Positions 35,629-47,847 of a DNA stretch of 64,000 nt are shown here, piece by piece. This DNA is from Datisca glomerata (taxonomy: Eukaryota > Streptophyta > Magnoliopsida > Cucurbitales > Datiscaceae). The DNA is taken from the NCBI GenBank assembly GCA_003255025.1, contig QANY01006351.1, positions 124,001 to 188,000 of the forward strand, in the 5' to 3' direction. The notes below the pieces were generated by a model. It searched no databases, was not told the DNA's origin, and saw nothing but the letters and a program-made list of their open reading frames with translations. Each line of letters begins with the position of its first letter. Position 1 is the stretch's first letter. A program made the position numbers and the translations under genes.

Positions 35629-38600
35629 CTGGTGTGTGGGTAGTTGAGACTCTAAGACGATGTGTTACCAAAGTAGAATCCAACTTGGGAAAGTCTGAGA
35701 ATGGCCATGCGAACACATTTTCAAATCTCCCAAAGAAATGCCAACAAACTTTCCCTATGCCGCATGTTGGTTAGTCAATGCCTTCACTAGGAAGGCCGGC
35801 TTGTTTGCTTTCTCATCCCCATATAAACTTCTGGCACTTTATAAGATGGCGAGGGGGTTATGACTGGAGGCTCTTCTAGAAATTGATAATTCATTACATA
35901 CTTTCGGATTGACAACACTTGAAACTTTATAAAATCCTCTTCTGACATTATCTCCTCACTATTTCTGCCATAAAATGAACCAAGTTGCACACTCGATCCC
36001 TCGCACCATCATAAATGTTAGGCACATTTTGTTGGAATTATGTCCATAAAGTAGAGTGTAATAATTATTTATGAGTATTCAGTTATTTCTCAGACATTTT
36101 GTATCACTGAATATAATGAATGAATGAAAATTTTTCTATTAATTAAAGTGTGTTTATAATTTAATCAAATCCTGGTATTGTCAACATAAGAAGAGTAAAG
36201 ACTGAGGGATCTTTCAAACAAACTCTTATGAAATAGTTCAGAACGTTATTTACAATCTTAGGATCGACTGGGTAATCGAGTTCGAGTACGACTGTTGAAT
36301 CAAAGGATGCCGACCTTGGGGCATGGGAGTGAGGACTCAAATGGTTAACTAGACATGTTGTGGAACATGTTGAATAGACCGGTAACAAATTAGTTTGGAG
36401 TAAAACTATTTATCTAGCTATAAATCTAATAGTTACACCTTAAGGCTATTTTCGTACTTACCTTAATCCTGAGATGAATACAAAATTAACCTAGTTATTT
36501 ACGATCATTGATACATCAAAAGAGTGAGTTTGAATTGCCAGACAATATCTCGACTGTTGGGATCGTGATTCAACTATGTTAGAGTTGCGTGATACAGATA
36601 TGAAAATCCGTGGTTAGATTACAAAATGCAACAATACCACATTTTATTTTATTGATGAGTGTGTGAATAAATTAATCTGGCCAGGTACTCGATGAAATAT
36701 ATCATTGAATAAGACATGGTGAATTGTAAGAGACAATTCACTAATTTAGAAAGTCTCTAATACAACGAAAATGTATAAATCATTTCTATCTCTTTTGAAT
36801 ACGTTTAACTTTGTATGCATAATTGGATGTATGGTTTTAATATTTAATATGATTAAATTAGTTGATGTAAAAAATTTGATATTCCACCTATGAATCATTC
36901 GTGGTTCAATGATTTTTCTTCAAATTTTTAAAATTCGATCCAACACATTTCCCATTAGGTAATGTCACATTCTTACTAATTCAGGCTCAATCTTTACCAC
37001 TTCTATCCACTTTGCCATCTCCCATAAGGGTAAAGTAATTACATTCATTCTTCTGGTCATGGAGCATCCCGCCATTGAAAATTCATCAAAGAGAGTGGCC
37101 TCGAATTTGATCAAATGGCGCCTTGGTGGCTGCCACAGTAATGTCCTTAACATTCCATCTCGATTTCAAACACTAAGGCCTCCTCAAAGGTAATGATACA
37201 TTGTGTCTTATTCTACTATGGAGAAGAAATTTTCCGTCCTTATCCGGTCCACCTATTCAACTTTCACATTCCCCATCATCCTCATAGAAGTATTGGGGAA
37301 ATTCGTAAACAATATCAGTGAAGTAACAAAACTCTTTTCTGAAAATCAGTATCCCTAAAGTCAGTATAAGGCATTACATTTATCCTTGACCCATTGGTGG
37401 CTAATGCTCCTGACCTATACACCATTAACAATAGTTTTACATTCAAGGCTCGATTGTGTCATGTCCTTTCTGACATAAAAATCAGTGTTGGTAAAGCTAA
37501 TATCATTTTTCTCATTCTATTGTATCCTCGTCAATGGTGGTTGTGTACACAACAATGCATCCTGTAGTGGATGTGTTCAAAGACGGCGATCAATGTTTAA
37601 CTAATTTGCTGTCTAGCTATGTCATCAAATTCCTACCTCCGTAGACTTTTGATAATGAACATTTCCCCCACATTGTTCCTCTTCTTTCTTTGCCTCTTCC
37701 ACAAATGTCATATAGGATGTCGTACCTCTCCCCACTCCCTCAATCATATTACCAAGGTGTGTTGTAGGATAGGTTGTTCTTCTACACGACCGCCATCAGC
37801 TGGCACTAGCTCTATATCTAGGTTCTTCTATTTGTCTTCAAAGATCTGTCTTTACTTAAAACACTCCCTTGTCTGGTGCTTGACCATTTTATGGAAATGA
37901 CATAAATCAGTGATTGACGTTTCTCCTATGTACGAAATGGTTTTACCCAAGGCAGCTTTAGAAACCCATCACTTTTCCATGCTTCTACCAGAGCTAACAC
38001 CTTTTCTCTAGAGCACGGAAAAGGTGGGTGGTGGAGTTATGGCATCTTTCCCTCTGTTTGGTCCTCTTGCTTGTAGTGGAGCCACTACCACAGGGGTGAA
38101 TAATGAGCTTGTTTCCACGTATTGTCAATATGTTCAGCTGGTCTAAGTCGTCGAATGGCCAATTTTCTTTGCTGCTTCAAACAATTTTGCAAAGCTGATA
38201 ATATCTACGTATTCCAAGAATACCATGGACTCGTCAAGATTTATGTTGATGCACATCTTCACGAGGCCTTCTTCCTTAAAATCCTCTTGACAATCCATGC
38301 ATTTCTCCTTGAATAGTAGAACATAAGCCACTAGCTTTTTGTCAGTTCGTTATCTTTTTCTTCCCAGATCCAGGAAACTTGTCTATTCTTCTACCACAAA
38401 GAACTTCCTCAGAAAGGAAGACACATTTGAGACCAAACAAGCACCTGCCCTGACACCAGATTGGCGTATCAAGACCATGCACGCTTCGTGAGTGACTATG
38501 AAAGTTCCCTTAGGCGCATCCTTCTTCATAGTCATATGGCCCCAGATCATCAATGAACCTTAGGACATGCTCCTTGGCACATCCCACTTTACTATTGCAC

Positions 38601-39260
38601 TTTATGAATTTGATCTAGTGGGTATGTATAATGGCTAACTCTACTAAGTATGACGGTCGAAATTAAATGACAGAATCTGTAATGGCGGCCCACACCCTGT
38701 CCTCTTGGAGCATCTCTAGCATATCGATCAATGTAACTAATCTTTCCTAGTTTGCTTAACTCGCTACCAGTGGAATAGCTATGGGGATAGGGTTGGACGC
38801 TTGGTTTACATTGGTACTTTCACCGGTCCCAACAGGGTTAGGGGGATATCTTATGCGACAGGTTGTTCAGTCTGCATGTTCACATAAGATTGCCCTTGGC
38901 TAGAGGCGAATGGATTAGTAAGGGAGATGTGCTTTGGGTCATAGTTGTGGCAGGCTCTGCGAGCTTCTCCACACAGTCAAGGTACTCAATAAAGCACATA
39001 TATTAGATTTAGACACTTGAAACTCAGCGTTCAAAGCTTGAAGCTTCTTGATAGCGTTGATCGGATCTTGCTCGATCACACCCTACTGTTCCTATAACAT
39101 GTCTTCCCCTTCCATGTGGGAACCACCTGATATGATCGATTGCCTATTTAGGAGGCATTTGCTCTTATGTTCCTTCCTCTTCTAGCCATGAAATCTTTTT
39201 GTTCATGACTGACAACTTTCGAGCAAAGTCATCAAATGTAAGTGAAAGTCAACGAAAAGA
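35629..39260 (-). pseudogene. Gypsy gag-protease relic, minus strand
   Basis: The clearest part is 38143-38331 on the minus strand, where CMDCQEDFKEEGLVKMCI and SFAKLFEAAKKIG match the C-terminal half of the retrotransposon gag domain of plant Gypsy elements. Further downstream, about 37830-37900, the sequence encodes a Cys/His cluster of the form C-x-F-H...H...C typical of such gags. Pieces at 36965-37153 and 35787-35990 may be protease or linker. It is interrupted by a solo LTR at 36030-36945 and has many stops. RT and integrase are absent. Confidence 0.5.
36030..36945 (+). mobile_element. Copia solo LTR with perfect target duplication
   Basis: It starts TGTTGGA and ends TCCAACA, flanked on both sides by CATTT (36025-36029 and 36946-36950). 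It belongs to the same family as 18386-20227: both contain 'gaattatgtccataaag' at the start, 'aagagtaaagact' near 190 bp, and matching 3' ends. It is 916 bp against 1842 bp; about 0.93 kb of the middle, including the promoter region, is missing. Confidence 0.85.
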
Positions 39261-40049
39261 TGAATAAAAAATATTATCTAGTCAAGAATGATGCCAGAGA
39301 ATGAGGAGAGATCAGTCAAAGGTGAAGGACAAGCATCGAAGTTAGCCAAGGTGGTGACAAAATGCTTTGAAATCTTGGTCAAAGTATATTATGTTGTTTG
39401 TCCCAATAAAGGAATGACGACTCCTATAAAATAGGAGTCGAAGAAGGGGCCTTCCATTCGTGACAAACTAAGGAGTTCATCATCAAGAGGGGCCATATGC
39501 AATCATCAATCAATCACAAAATCAAACGATCACGTGCATCTTATTCAATAGATGCACCGTGGACCAACCATGATGCCAGGGCGGGTAGAAAATGCGCCCG
39601 AAGGCACCGTTCGACCAACCCATCTCACAATGAAGATTAAATGACATAAAGCCATTTGCGAACTTGTCCCCGAAGTGGGGTCATGGCATAGGGAGAGTAC
39701 AAAACCCACTACTTCCATGTCATTCTCATTCATGTGAGTGTGCCCCTCTAATATCACCACCGAACTTGACGTGCGGTCATGGCATCATAGGTATCAGAGT
39801 AACCGTCCATCTGCATTCGTGAAGAGAGGAAGCCAATTTTTAAATTCTTCAAGTCAAACTCTAGAGATTCTCACTCACATACCACATACCCGAGCACTTT
39901 CTTTGAATACCATAATTAGGAGGAACAATCAGCTAATCGTATTTGACGAATTGAATACATTTTCACATGTATGTATAACAGATAAAAGAATGTAGCTTTG
40001 AATTTGTAAACCAACTCTTGTAAATACAAAATATGTACAACACTCGACC
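39261..40049 (+). other. LTR-like sequence downstream of the UGT gene
   Basis: A 10-bp perfect inverted repeat surrounds a TATA-like core at 39418-39440. Further right, ggtatcagag (39790-39799) matches ten bases of the tRNA-Met primer site. The spacing would suit an LTR of about 0.5 kb on the plus strand, but ends were not identified. The last ~100 bp before 40050 would be the 3' UTR of the UGT gene. Confidence 0.3.
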
Positions 40050-41507
40050 TTAATCAACAAATTTTTTTGCCACTTCCAACTCACTTAGACGCGTAAGAAA
40101 ACTACGGAAATCCAATGCCGAACTGCCACCTTCTTTAATAGCTTCGGCCGCTACTTTCCCCAATTCGGCAACGCATTTCCTCTCGACTCGGTTTTCGACC
40201 ACCGATTCAATCAACGCTTTTGAAAGCTCCACCGAGTTAGGAACGGTCTCTATGCCTTCACACACCGAAATCGCCACCTTCAATTGGTCCACTAACAAAG
40301 TGGCGTTTGAATACTGGTCTGCCCCCATAGGCCACGCAAGCATCATAACTCCCGCCGCTATCCCCTCAAGCACCGAGTTCCAACCACAGTGAGTCAAGAA
40401 CGCGCCCACGGCCCGGTGCCTCAGTATCAGCACCTGCGGGACCCACCCTCTGATCACAAGGCCTCGACCCGCCACCCGATCTTCGAACCCAGATGGCAAC
40501 CTTCCATAATCACCCTCGACGTGTACCGTTTTGGGTTCCTTCAGTATCCAAATGAAATGGACCTCACTTTTCTCTAACCCTGATGCAACCTCCTCCGTTT
40601 GATTATCAGTCAACACGATTTGACTACCAAAGCAAACGTACACCACCTTGTTATTCTCACACGTGTCAAGCCACGTAAGTAATTTTTCACACGTATGTGA
40701 ACTTGGCCCACCTCTGTTGGTCAGACTAAGCGAATCGTCACAAGGAGGAAGTAAGGGACCCACTGCCCATACCCGGTCATGGCCCAACACCACTCTCAAA
40801 TGCTCAAAGTAACCTCGTTCCAACTCGCTGAATGAGTTGATAACCACACCCCAACTCGTCAGGTTAGCCTGCAGACAGTCTTTGATGAATTCCGAATCGG
40901 GGTCCGATTCTCCGTCGACGTGTCTCCGATAAACCGGAGAGATCTGCCACCATGGATATCTCGGGGAATAAGGAATGTCAGGAAAGAAAACGACCTCGTT
41001 TGGATCAGAAGGATCGGTTCGTTTCGGCATGTTGCGCCAGAGAGAGAAAATGACGGACAAGGCCATGGCGCCAGAAGGGGAAAAGACGACACGTCGGATG
41101 CCGAGATCGAAAGCCAGGTTGTGAGTCCACCCCAAGAACATGTCGGAAACGATGAGGACGGGAGGCGACGGGTGGGATTGGAACCAGTGGAGGAGCGGGC
41201 GGTGGAGGTGGCGGAGGGCGGACATCATGAGACGGAAGGAGTTGGGGGGCAAATCCTTGACGTTCTCGATTCCAGGGGGAATGGAAGGGTGGGAAGGAAA
41301 AGGGAGGATCAAGGGTTCGATTGAGGGATGAGTAGAGAGGAGAGGCTTGAGGAGAGGAAGGTTATTGGTGGTGACGAGGATGGTGATTTTGAGGCCTTGT
41401 GTTGCTAGGCGGTTGGTGAAGTCTAAGAGAGGTATCATGTGGCCTTGAGCAGGGTATGGAAACACCAGTATGTGTGAAGAATCATTGCCTAAGTTTATGA
41501 TGGCCAT
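40050..41507 (-). CDS. UDP-glycosyltransferase, UGT89 (group B) type, 485 aa
   Basis: This is an intact single-exon gene for a GT1-family enzyme that transfers a sugar from UDP-sugar to a small acceptor, in plants usually in the cytosol. The catalytic His is His23 in PYPAQGHMIP and its partner Asp is Asp122 in IVSDMFLGWTH. The 44-residue PSPG donor-binding box runs Trp355-Gln398 with HCGWNS and a final Asp-Gln; Gln at the last position favours UDP-glucose (family knowledge). The block GADQYSNATLLVDQ is typical of UGT89 enzymes, which glucosylate flavonols or phenolic acids; the acceptor here cannot be told from sequence. Length is normal. The start is the first ATG, with a purine at -3. No signal peptide is seen. 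It is G+C-richer than its flanks. Confidence 0.95.
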   Translation of the reverse strand: MAIINLGNDSSHILVFPYPAQGHMIPLLDFTNRLATQGLKITILVTTNNLPLLKPLLSTHPSIEPLILPFPSHPSIPPGIENVKDLPPNSFRLMMSALRHLHRPLLHWFQSHPSPPVLIVSDMFLGWTHNLAFDLGIRRVVFSPSGAMALSVIFSLWRNMPKRTDPSDPNEVVFFPDIPYSPRYPWWQISPVYRRHVDGESDPDSEFIKDCLQANLTSWGVVINSFSELERGYFEHLRVVLGHDRVWAVGPLLPPCDDSLSLTNRGGPSSHTCEKLLTWLDTCENNKVVYVCFGSQIVLTDNQTEEVASGLEKSEVHFIWILKEPKTVHVEGDYGRLPSGFEDRVAGRGLVIRGWVPQVLILRHRAVGAFLTHCGWNSVLEGIAAGVMMLAWPMGADQYSNATLLVDQLKVAISVCEGIETVPNSVELSKALIESVVENRVERKCVAELGKVAAEAIKEGGSSALDFRSFLTRLSELEVAKKFVD

Positions 41508-41917
41508 GGCTTTCGTGATTAGAAATGGTTTCCGAGTAAAGTAAAAAGAAAGGAAGAAGAAGAAAATGGTTGTTCAGTTTTTGGATGCCCTTTTAGGACT
41601 GACGGGGTCAACTTGGTTAAGATTTTTTTTTTATGATTTAATTTTAAAAAAAAAAAAATAATAAAATGTTTTTTGAAGGAGTGTTCAATAGATTGTGGTA
41701 ATATTTTGAATAAGTAATCATAATCAAATATAGAAAAAATAATATATGAAAATATGGACATTTTTTTATGTACAATATTTTTCGTCTAATTTATTATTTT
41801 AATCATCTTTAATATTCAAAAATAAGCAAAAAAAAATGTATGAATATGTTGTACAAACACGTGAATGCAAAAGTTATTACGTGAATAAATATTACATTTC
41901 AAAAATCACTTCTCATT
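41508..41917 (-). promoter_or_regulatory. Upstream region of the minus-strand UGT gene
   Basis: Directly before the ATG the minus strand has a pyrimidine-rich stretch (ctt and ttc repeats, about 41535-41565), a likely 5' UTR. Further up are A/T homopolymers (41625-41660) and no clear TATA box. The LINE 3' end begins at about 41918, so the promoter may be only about 0.3-0.4 kb long. Confidence 0.35.
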
Positions 41918-43845
41918 CTTTTTTTGTCAAGAATTAAAATTATCATTAAAAAGATAAAGCAGAGTACAAGAATAAGAAACAACTGAAAGGATCCCAAGAC
42001 AAACAACTAAAGGGAATCCAATATAACTGCTATTTCAGAATGAAAATGTCTAGATAAAATAATTGAAAATAATAATCTAAACTCCAAATTAGCAAGACGA
42101 TGGGCTACACTATTACTAGATCTACTGAGAAAATGAAATGAAACTAACGAAAACTAGATTTACAATACTGGATATCAAAAACTAAAGATTTAATCTGAGA
42201 ATCTGAAGCATTAATAAGGTCATTGATCATGTTGATAAGGCACAAAGCATCACAGAAAATAGAAATTGGTCCGCTACACCATAGCTTAGCTGTCTCCAAT
42301 GCCCATAATAAGGCAAGAGCTTCAGCCATAATAGCTAAAGTAACATACTTCAAACCTTTATAACCAACCGTTATAGCGTCACTGTTTGGATTAAATAAAA
42401 TCCATACAGTTCCTCCCTTATGCAAATCCTCCCACCACGCGGCATCTGAATAAAGCTTCCAGGAATCAACATTTTGGTCAAGGACAAGAGAGGTGGGAGA
42501 GGACCGAATTGAAGCCGGAGAAGAAACAGGGCTTCGAAACTCACAATATTCTTCAACCTATTTACGGACATTCAATAAAAGTTTCTTGAGGATGAAGAGA
42601 AATTTGTTGAAAAGTCATCTTATTTTTGTTTTACACAAACCCCATAATCCAAACACAATCCATTGAATCTAATCCACACGATTTAACTTCAAAGCATAGT
42701 CTGTAATCCACCTCCAACAATAATAAAAGATTGCCCCCAGAATTTTATTGGAGATTAAATTAATGGGAAAGGCAAACCAAAAAGCTTGGGAGAGCGGACA
42801 ATGAAAAAATAGGTGGACACAACTTTCCTTCTATTTAAAGCAAGTAGGACAATCAGGATGAATAACCATACCTTTACAGATAAGATTATCCTTAACAACC
42901 ACATAGTTATTCATGAGTTTCCACATGAAAGAACGAAGTTTTGGAGGAACATCGAGCTTCGAAATATTACGCCAAAGAAAGGACGAAGGTTGCTTATGAC
43001 TGGCTTCCCCCGAATCCTTGGATCCAAGCAGTCCTTGAGTAACTAGCTTCCTTGCCAAATAATACGCAGATTTGACAGTAAAATCCTCTAATTTGGTATA
43101 AAACCAATAAATACGGCCCTCCCTACCATATTTACTAATTGGAAGCTGCAAAATCAGATTTGCTATCATCTTGGGAAAATAGTTCAAAAACAAGTCTTGA
43201 GTTTCATGCTTCTCCCGAAGGAAGAATAAGATCCTTCACGAAGAAATAACCAATTAACTAGGTGAAATAACCTTAAAAGAATGAGGGCGAGGAAGCCAAG
43301 GGTCATCCCAAATGGATATAGTTCTGCCATCACCTACATTCCACAAGAAGCCGTATTTCAACACCCGACCCTCTAAAAGAATCCTCCAATCCCATGAAGT
43401 TTTAGATCCCAATTTAGTAGACACGAAGTCACAATGCCGAAAATATTTACTCATAAGGAAAATATAGAGTAAGCTACCTTGATTCGAAAAAAGCTTCCAT
43501 CCTTGCTTAGCCAAAAAAGCTAAATTGAATAACGAAATATCTCTGAAACCCAGACCTTCTTCCTCTTTTGGCCGAGACAGATTATCCCAAGCTCTCCAAT
43601 GAAGACCATCTCTATCTAACGAAGTATTCCACCAGTAATTTGATAAATGCTTGCAAATTGCCTGACAAATTGATAAATGTAATTTAAAGCAAGACATTGC
43701 ATAATTTGGAATAGCCATAGCAACCGATTCATAAGGACATCATTCCCAGCTGATGAGAGAAAACGTTCAGACCAACCCGAGATTCTAGATATTGTTTTAT
43801 CAACAATATCATTAAATATCTGCTTCTTAGAAAGAATGAATTAGT
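41918..43845 (-). pseudogene. 5'-truncated LINE (L1-type) ORF2 relic, minus strand
   Basis: In minus-strand order: a C-terminal RT segment (43254-43718, with LHWRAWDNLSRPKEEEGLGF and IWDDPWLP), a zf-RVT domain (42831-43193 and beyond, with a Cys-Pro-x-Cys then His-Cys arrangement), and an RNase H domain (42144-42425, with AEALALLWALETAK and FCDA). The 3' end is a poly(A) at 41918-41925, seen as T on the plus strand. The element is truncated before the RT catalytic region at about 43845 and has frameshifts. No convincing target duplication was found. It is a different family from the LINEs at 56-62 kb. Confidence 0.75.
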
Positions 43846-44358
43846 AAAAGTGAAGATGGATAAAATTATCTAAAACGTTCATTCTACACTTTATATTTTA
43901 ATATATTATAGATTAGAACAAATTGTGGTACTCTACCGGTGTCCCACAAATTTTCACTCCATCAGATAGCATTCTAATAAGTGGCTGTTAGAGCCATTTC
44001 ATCTCTCCCCACTAACACCGCTTGTGGGTTCTCTATGACGTTTCTATTCCGCGGTACATGTGACTATATTAATCATACGATTAAAGACAATCTCTTCTAC
44101 TTGAAAGTTACTTCGACTTGGACAATGGAAATCTGTGAAAATTTTGTTACAGATTTGCTATATTTTTATTTGTTTTACTATAATTTTGTAAGTTTGAAAT
44201 TCGTTGTCTAACTTCATTTACAAAAATAAAAAAGGTATCTTGCTTCTATTTAAGTTCTGTATGAGACTCCCATCTTTTTTAACTAGATCTTATGAAACTT
44301 GACTTATGAAAAAATCATCAGAAAGTAATTAAGATTATTACATGACAAATGTGATTCT
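43846..44358. other. Non-coding sequence, no gene supported
   Basis: A short plus-strand frame (43981-44211) has no recognisable domain. Nothing else is visible. Confidence 0.3.
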
Positions 44359-44880
44359 TGTTGGATCTTTAATCCAACGTTGGACTTATGCATAAAATAA
44401 TTATGTGTTACAGACTGTCAAATAAAGTTAAACACAATTAAAAGTGATCTATTAAGGTTTAGATAATTGAGGTTTTAATGTATCTGATAGGTTGTGAACC
44501 TTTTAATGTGTAGAGACTTTAGGATAATTTTTATTTTTATGATGAGATAAAATAGAAATACCAAAAGATAAATTATCTATAAGTGGTTATGGTCCTCAAG
44601 TCACACGTAACGGGAAACAATTCTATTCTCCCTAATATCTCATCGTTAGAGAGAAAACTGAGAGATTTGATCAAAGGGGACTCTTGAGAGGCTTGATCAA
44701 AGAGGACTGTCGGATAGAAAATCGTGTAGATCTGGAAGGCTAACCGCACAGCTCTAAATAGCGATCTATCGTCATGGATTCAGTTACCTTATATTGATTT
44801 GATTCCTGGTGTGTTCAACATGATATCTTAGGATTTTATTAAGATATAGTTTACACCGAAAATGGATTTTTAATCTAACA
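44359..44880 (+). mobile_element. Copia 5' LTR (522 bp)
   Basis: It starts TGTTGGATC and ends TCTAACA, immediately followed by a tRNA-Met primer-binding site. The first 20 bp can form a small hairpin (ttggat...atccaa). No 3' LTR partner is in the window. Confidence 0.8.
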
Positions 44881-44882
44881 AG

Positions 44883-44894
44883 TGGTATCAGAGC
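44883..44894 (+). other. tRNA-Met primer-binding site
   Basis: TGGTATCAGAGC, two bases after the LTR end: a perfect match to the initiator tRNA-Met site used by most plant Copia elements. Confidence 0.85.
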
Positions 44895-46039
44895 AAATAA
44901 TGTTGAATCATTGAGAATCAATTTATTAAGTTCTAGATCCATGATTATAGGTGTTTGTTATGTTCACGTTTCAGTATTCGTGAATTTAATAATTATATGA
45001 CGATCTATTAGATTTGAGAATAATTTTTAACAGTATTTTTCAGTATTTTTGTTTGATTTTGGAACAACCGGTTGGTTGTCTCGCCGTCGCCGGTGGAAGA
45101 TTACCTATGTGGCGGATTGGCCGCGCCGACGAGGAGAAGCAAGCGGTTAAGGGAAGCCGCGGCCTTAGTCGCGACTGTCTAAAAGGAGAAAGCCGCGGCT
45201 ACCAGAGAAAGTCACGGCCAAGGCCGCAGCTACATAGGAAGCAGCGACACCAAGGATGCCGCGACAAGAAGGCAGCCGTGGCGTGAAGGGCTGGCAGTCA
45301 TGCCCACCAGCCCCTTAGGTGAAACCCTTTGACACGGGTCAGGTTGATCTGACCCATGTACAGTTTAAAAAAATTGGGATGTGAGTCATTGACCCACAGC
45401 ATTCAGAGATGCTGCGGGCTTGATGATAAAATTAAATTTTAAGGATCGTAAAATTAATTTTAATTTAAGGATTTTCAGTAAATTGTTTTGATTATTTTTG
45501 GTTTTTTGGTTAAAATAATTTCAAAACAACTTTTTTTCTAAGGATCGTAAAATTAATTTTTTATCCATTAATTTACGATTTAAACTCGATTCAATTTTAA
45601 ATTCGAACATTAGTATGTTATATATTTTAAGATGAATTAGTTGAAGCAACATGTCTTCAAAGTGACCTCTCTTATGAAAATTAGTTTATCTCGAAATATA
45701 AAACGTTACGTGTGCGGGTAATTTATGTGAAAATTTATCGGCCCAAAAGAAGATAATTATTTGACAGAATTACATGTGCTTCTGTGGTAATAAATACGTG
45801 ATGATGATTCAATTTTACATGTGAACAATAAAGCGGCCCAAAGAAAGATTTCTTGTTTGACATGTTATTTATCATCAGTGTTTGATTACTACACCAAGAC
45901 ATCACTTACAAGTTAATAATTTTTGCCAAAGTCAAAATATTAATGGAGTGTTCGGTGTCTTGAGATGAGTTATTTGTTACTATTGTTTCAATTATTATTA
46001 TTATTTGGAATTTATGTGAACTTAATTTATTTATTGTTC
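44895..46039 (+). other. Long untranslated leader of the Copia relic with a GC-rich core
   Basis: Between primer site and gag lie about 1.1 kb. 45065-45430 is strikingly G+C-rich for this window, with several gccgcggc-type motifs (for example near 45157 and 45193) and an open frame of 90 residues (45014-45286), basic and unrecognised. At 45441 and 45540 the phrase aaggatcgtaaaattaattt is repeated. The GC-rich block may be captured sequence or part of the element. Confidence 0.4.
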
Positions 46040-47704
46040 TCTGTTCAGCTATTACTCTTGCTAGTATCACGGCCAACATCAATTCAATTCCAGTGCTAAA
46101 TGGCTCAAGCTTCAAGTCCTGGAAAGATAATTTCTTGACAGTTCTCGGAGTCATGGATCTCGATTTTACATTAAGAACTTATTCCTGCACCTCTTACGGA
46201 TACGAGTACCTCTGATGGCAAGAGGGAGATGGAAAGGTGGGAGAGATCAAATCTCATGTGTATGTTGATCATGAAGAAGGTCATTCCACAAACATTCAGG
46301 GGTACTATATCTGAAAAGATAACTACAGTTAAGGATTTTTTGCAGACATTGAAAAGAAGTTTGTCAAGAACGAAAAGGCAGAAATTGGTACGCTTATATC
46401 AGACCTAATTTTCAAAAAATGTATAAAGACAAAGGCAATATTAGGGAATACATTATGGAAATGTCTCACATTGTTTCAAGGTTAAAAGCACCAAGGCTTA
46501 AACTCTCTGAAGACTTGCTTGTGTATCTAGTTTTGATATCCCCTCTAGCACAGTTTAGCCAATTTAAGGAGAGCTATAATTGTTAGAAAAAGACTTTGTC
46601 TCTGAATGAGCTCATCTCACACTGTGTTCAGAAAGAGGAAAGAGTGAAACATGATAAGACAGAAAGTTCTTACATGGTCTCTACCTCTAAGGATAAGGGT
46701 AAGGAGAAAAAAGGAAAAAAGATAAGGAAGCTGCGAATACAGCACCATATCAGAAACAATAAATGAAACACGTAAACTTGGAAGGTAATAGTTGTTTCTT
46801 CTGTAGAGTTGAAGAGAATAAGAAGAAGCAATGCACCAACTATCATGCTTGGCGTCCTAAGAGAGATATGCTTCCTAATTTGGTTTGTTCTGAGATTAAT
46901 TTAAGTTCGGTTCCTAAACACACGTGGTGAATAGATTCCGTTGCAACAACTCACACCAGTGTGTCTATGCAAGGTTTCCTTAATTTTCAAAAGTCAAATG
47001 ATGTTAAAAGATTCATCTACGTGGGCGATGGCAAGACGACTGAGGTTGAAGCAATAGGAAAATTTAGATTATTATTAAAAACTAGACATTATTTGGATCT
47101 TGATGCAACTTTTATTGTACGGTCCTTTAGATAGAATTTGATTTCTATTTCTATTTTGCACAAAGCTGGTTATGTTTGCTCTTTTGGAAATGAAAATTTT
47201 GGTTTATTTCGTGATTCAATTTCAGTTGCTTCCAGTTTTTTATCAAGATATGATAATCTTTGTTTACTTGAAACCATTGCTTCATTTTAAAGAATCCCTG
47301 CAATTAAGTACACGAGGTACTAAAATAAAAAATTAACCAGTGAGAATTCAGCAACGTTATGGCGCAAGAGATTAGGTCACATCTCTAGACGGAGAATAAA
47401 GAGACTTATGTCAGACGAAATTCTCGATCCTTTAGATTTCACAGATTTTGACGTTTGTTTTAATTGCATAAAAGGTAAACAAACTGATAAAAAGATATTT
47501 GAAGCCAACAGGACTCAGGACATCTTAGAACTTATTCAAACAGATATTTATGGGTCATTCTCTTCGGTGGCTTGGAATAGTCAACATTATTTTATAACAT
47601 TCATAGAGGATTATTCTAGATATGGCTACTTGCATCTCATTCACGAAAAGTCACAGTCATTGGACATGTTCAAAATTTTTAAGGCTAAAGTTGAGAATCA
47701 ACTC
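46040..47704 (+). pseudogene. Copia gag to integrase relic, third Copia family
   Basis: Gag begins near 46057 with IPVLNGSSFKSWKDNFLTVL. A zinc-knuckle-like CFFCRVEENKKKQC lies near 46797. The protease motif region is near 46920 (W.DS.AT.H; a stop and an altered Gly are visible). The integrase zinc finger and core start at 47360-47700: WRKRLGHIS (the first His is Arg) with CFNC, then FIEDYSRYGYLHL holding the first catalytic Asp. Homology stops at about 47704. RT, RNase H and 3' LTR are missing. Confidence 0.7.
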
Positions 47705-47847
47705 AACAAAAGGATGTCGAGTTTGCAGGGGAAGATACGGTTACGGATTTTGTCCTTCAGGAGGAATATGCTGATCTTCTCGCATGTGTGATTAGCATTG
47801 ATCAGGACTGCGTCCCCGACATTGCTCATGACACAATACCTATATAA
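47692..47847 (+). other. Open fragment of non-Copia character at the Copia breakpoint
   Basis: From the end of the integrase match a different frame is open for about 50 codons to a TAA at 47845-47847. It reads FAGEDTVTDFVLQEEY followed by ADLLACVISIDQDCVPDIAH. Composition is balanced and protein-like. It could be a captured exon end or chance. No family is recognised. Confidence 0.25.

Noticed and set aside
39790..39799. GGTATCAGAG as a primer-binding site
   Set aside because: Ten bases match, but no LTR end precedes it and the neighbouring Gypsy relic is on the other strand; kept only as a note in the region entry.
40389..41331. Overlapping frames on both strands inside the minus-strand UGT gene
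   Set aside because: They are shadows of the G+C-richer UGT coding sequence and show no domain.
43800..43900. Target duplication of the minus-strand LINE
   Set aside because: Only a short, imperfect match between the two flanks; not convincing.
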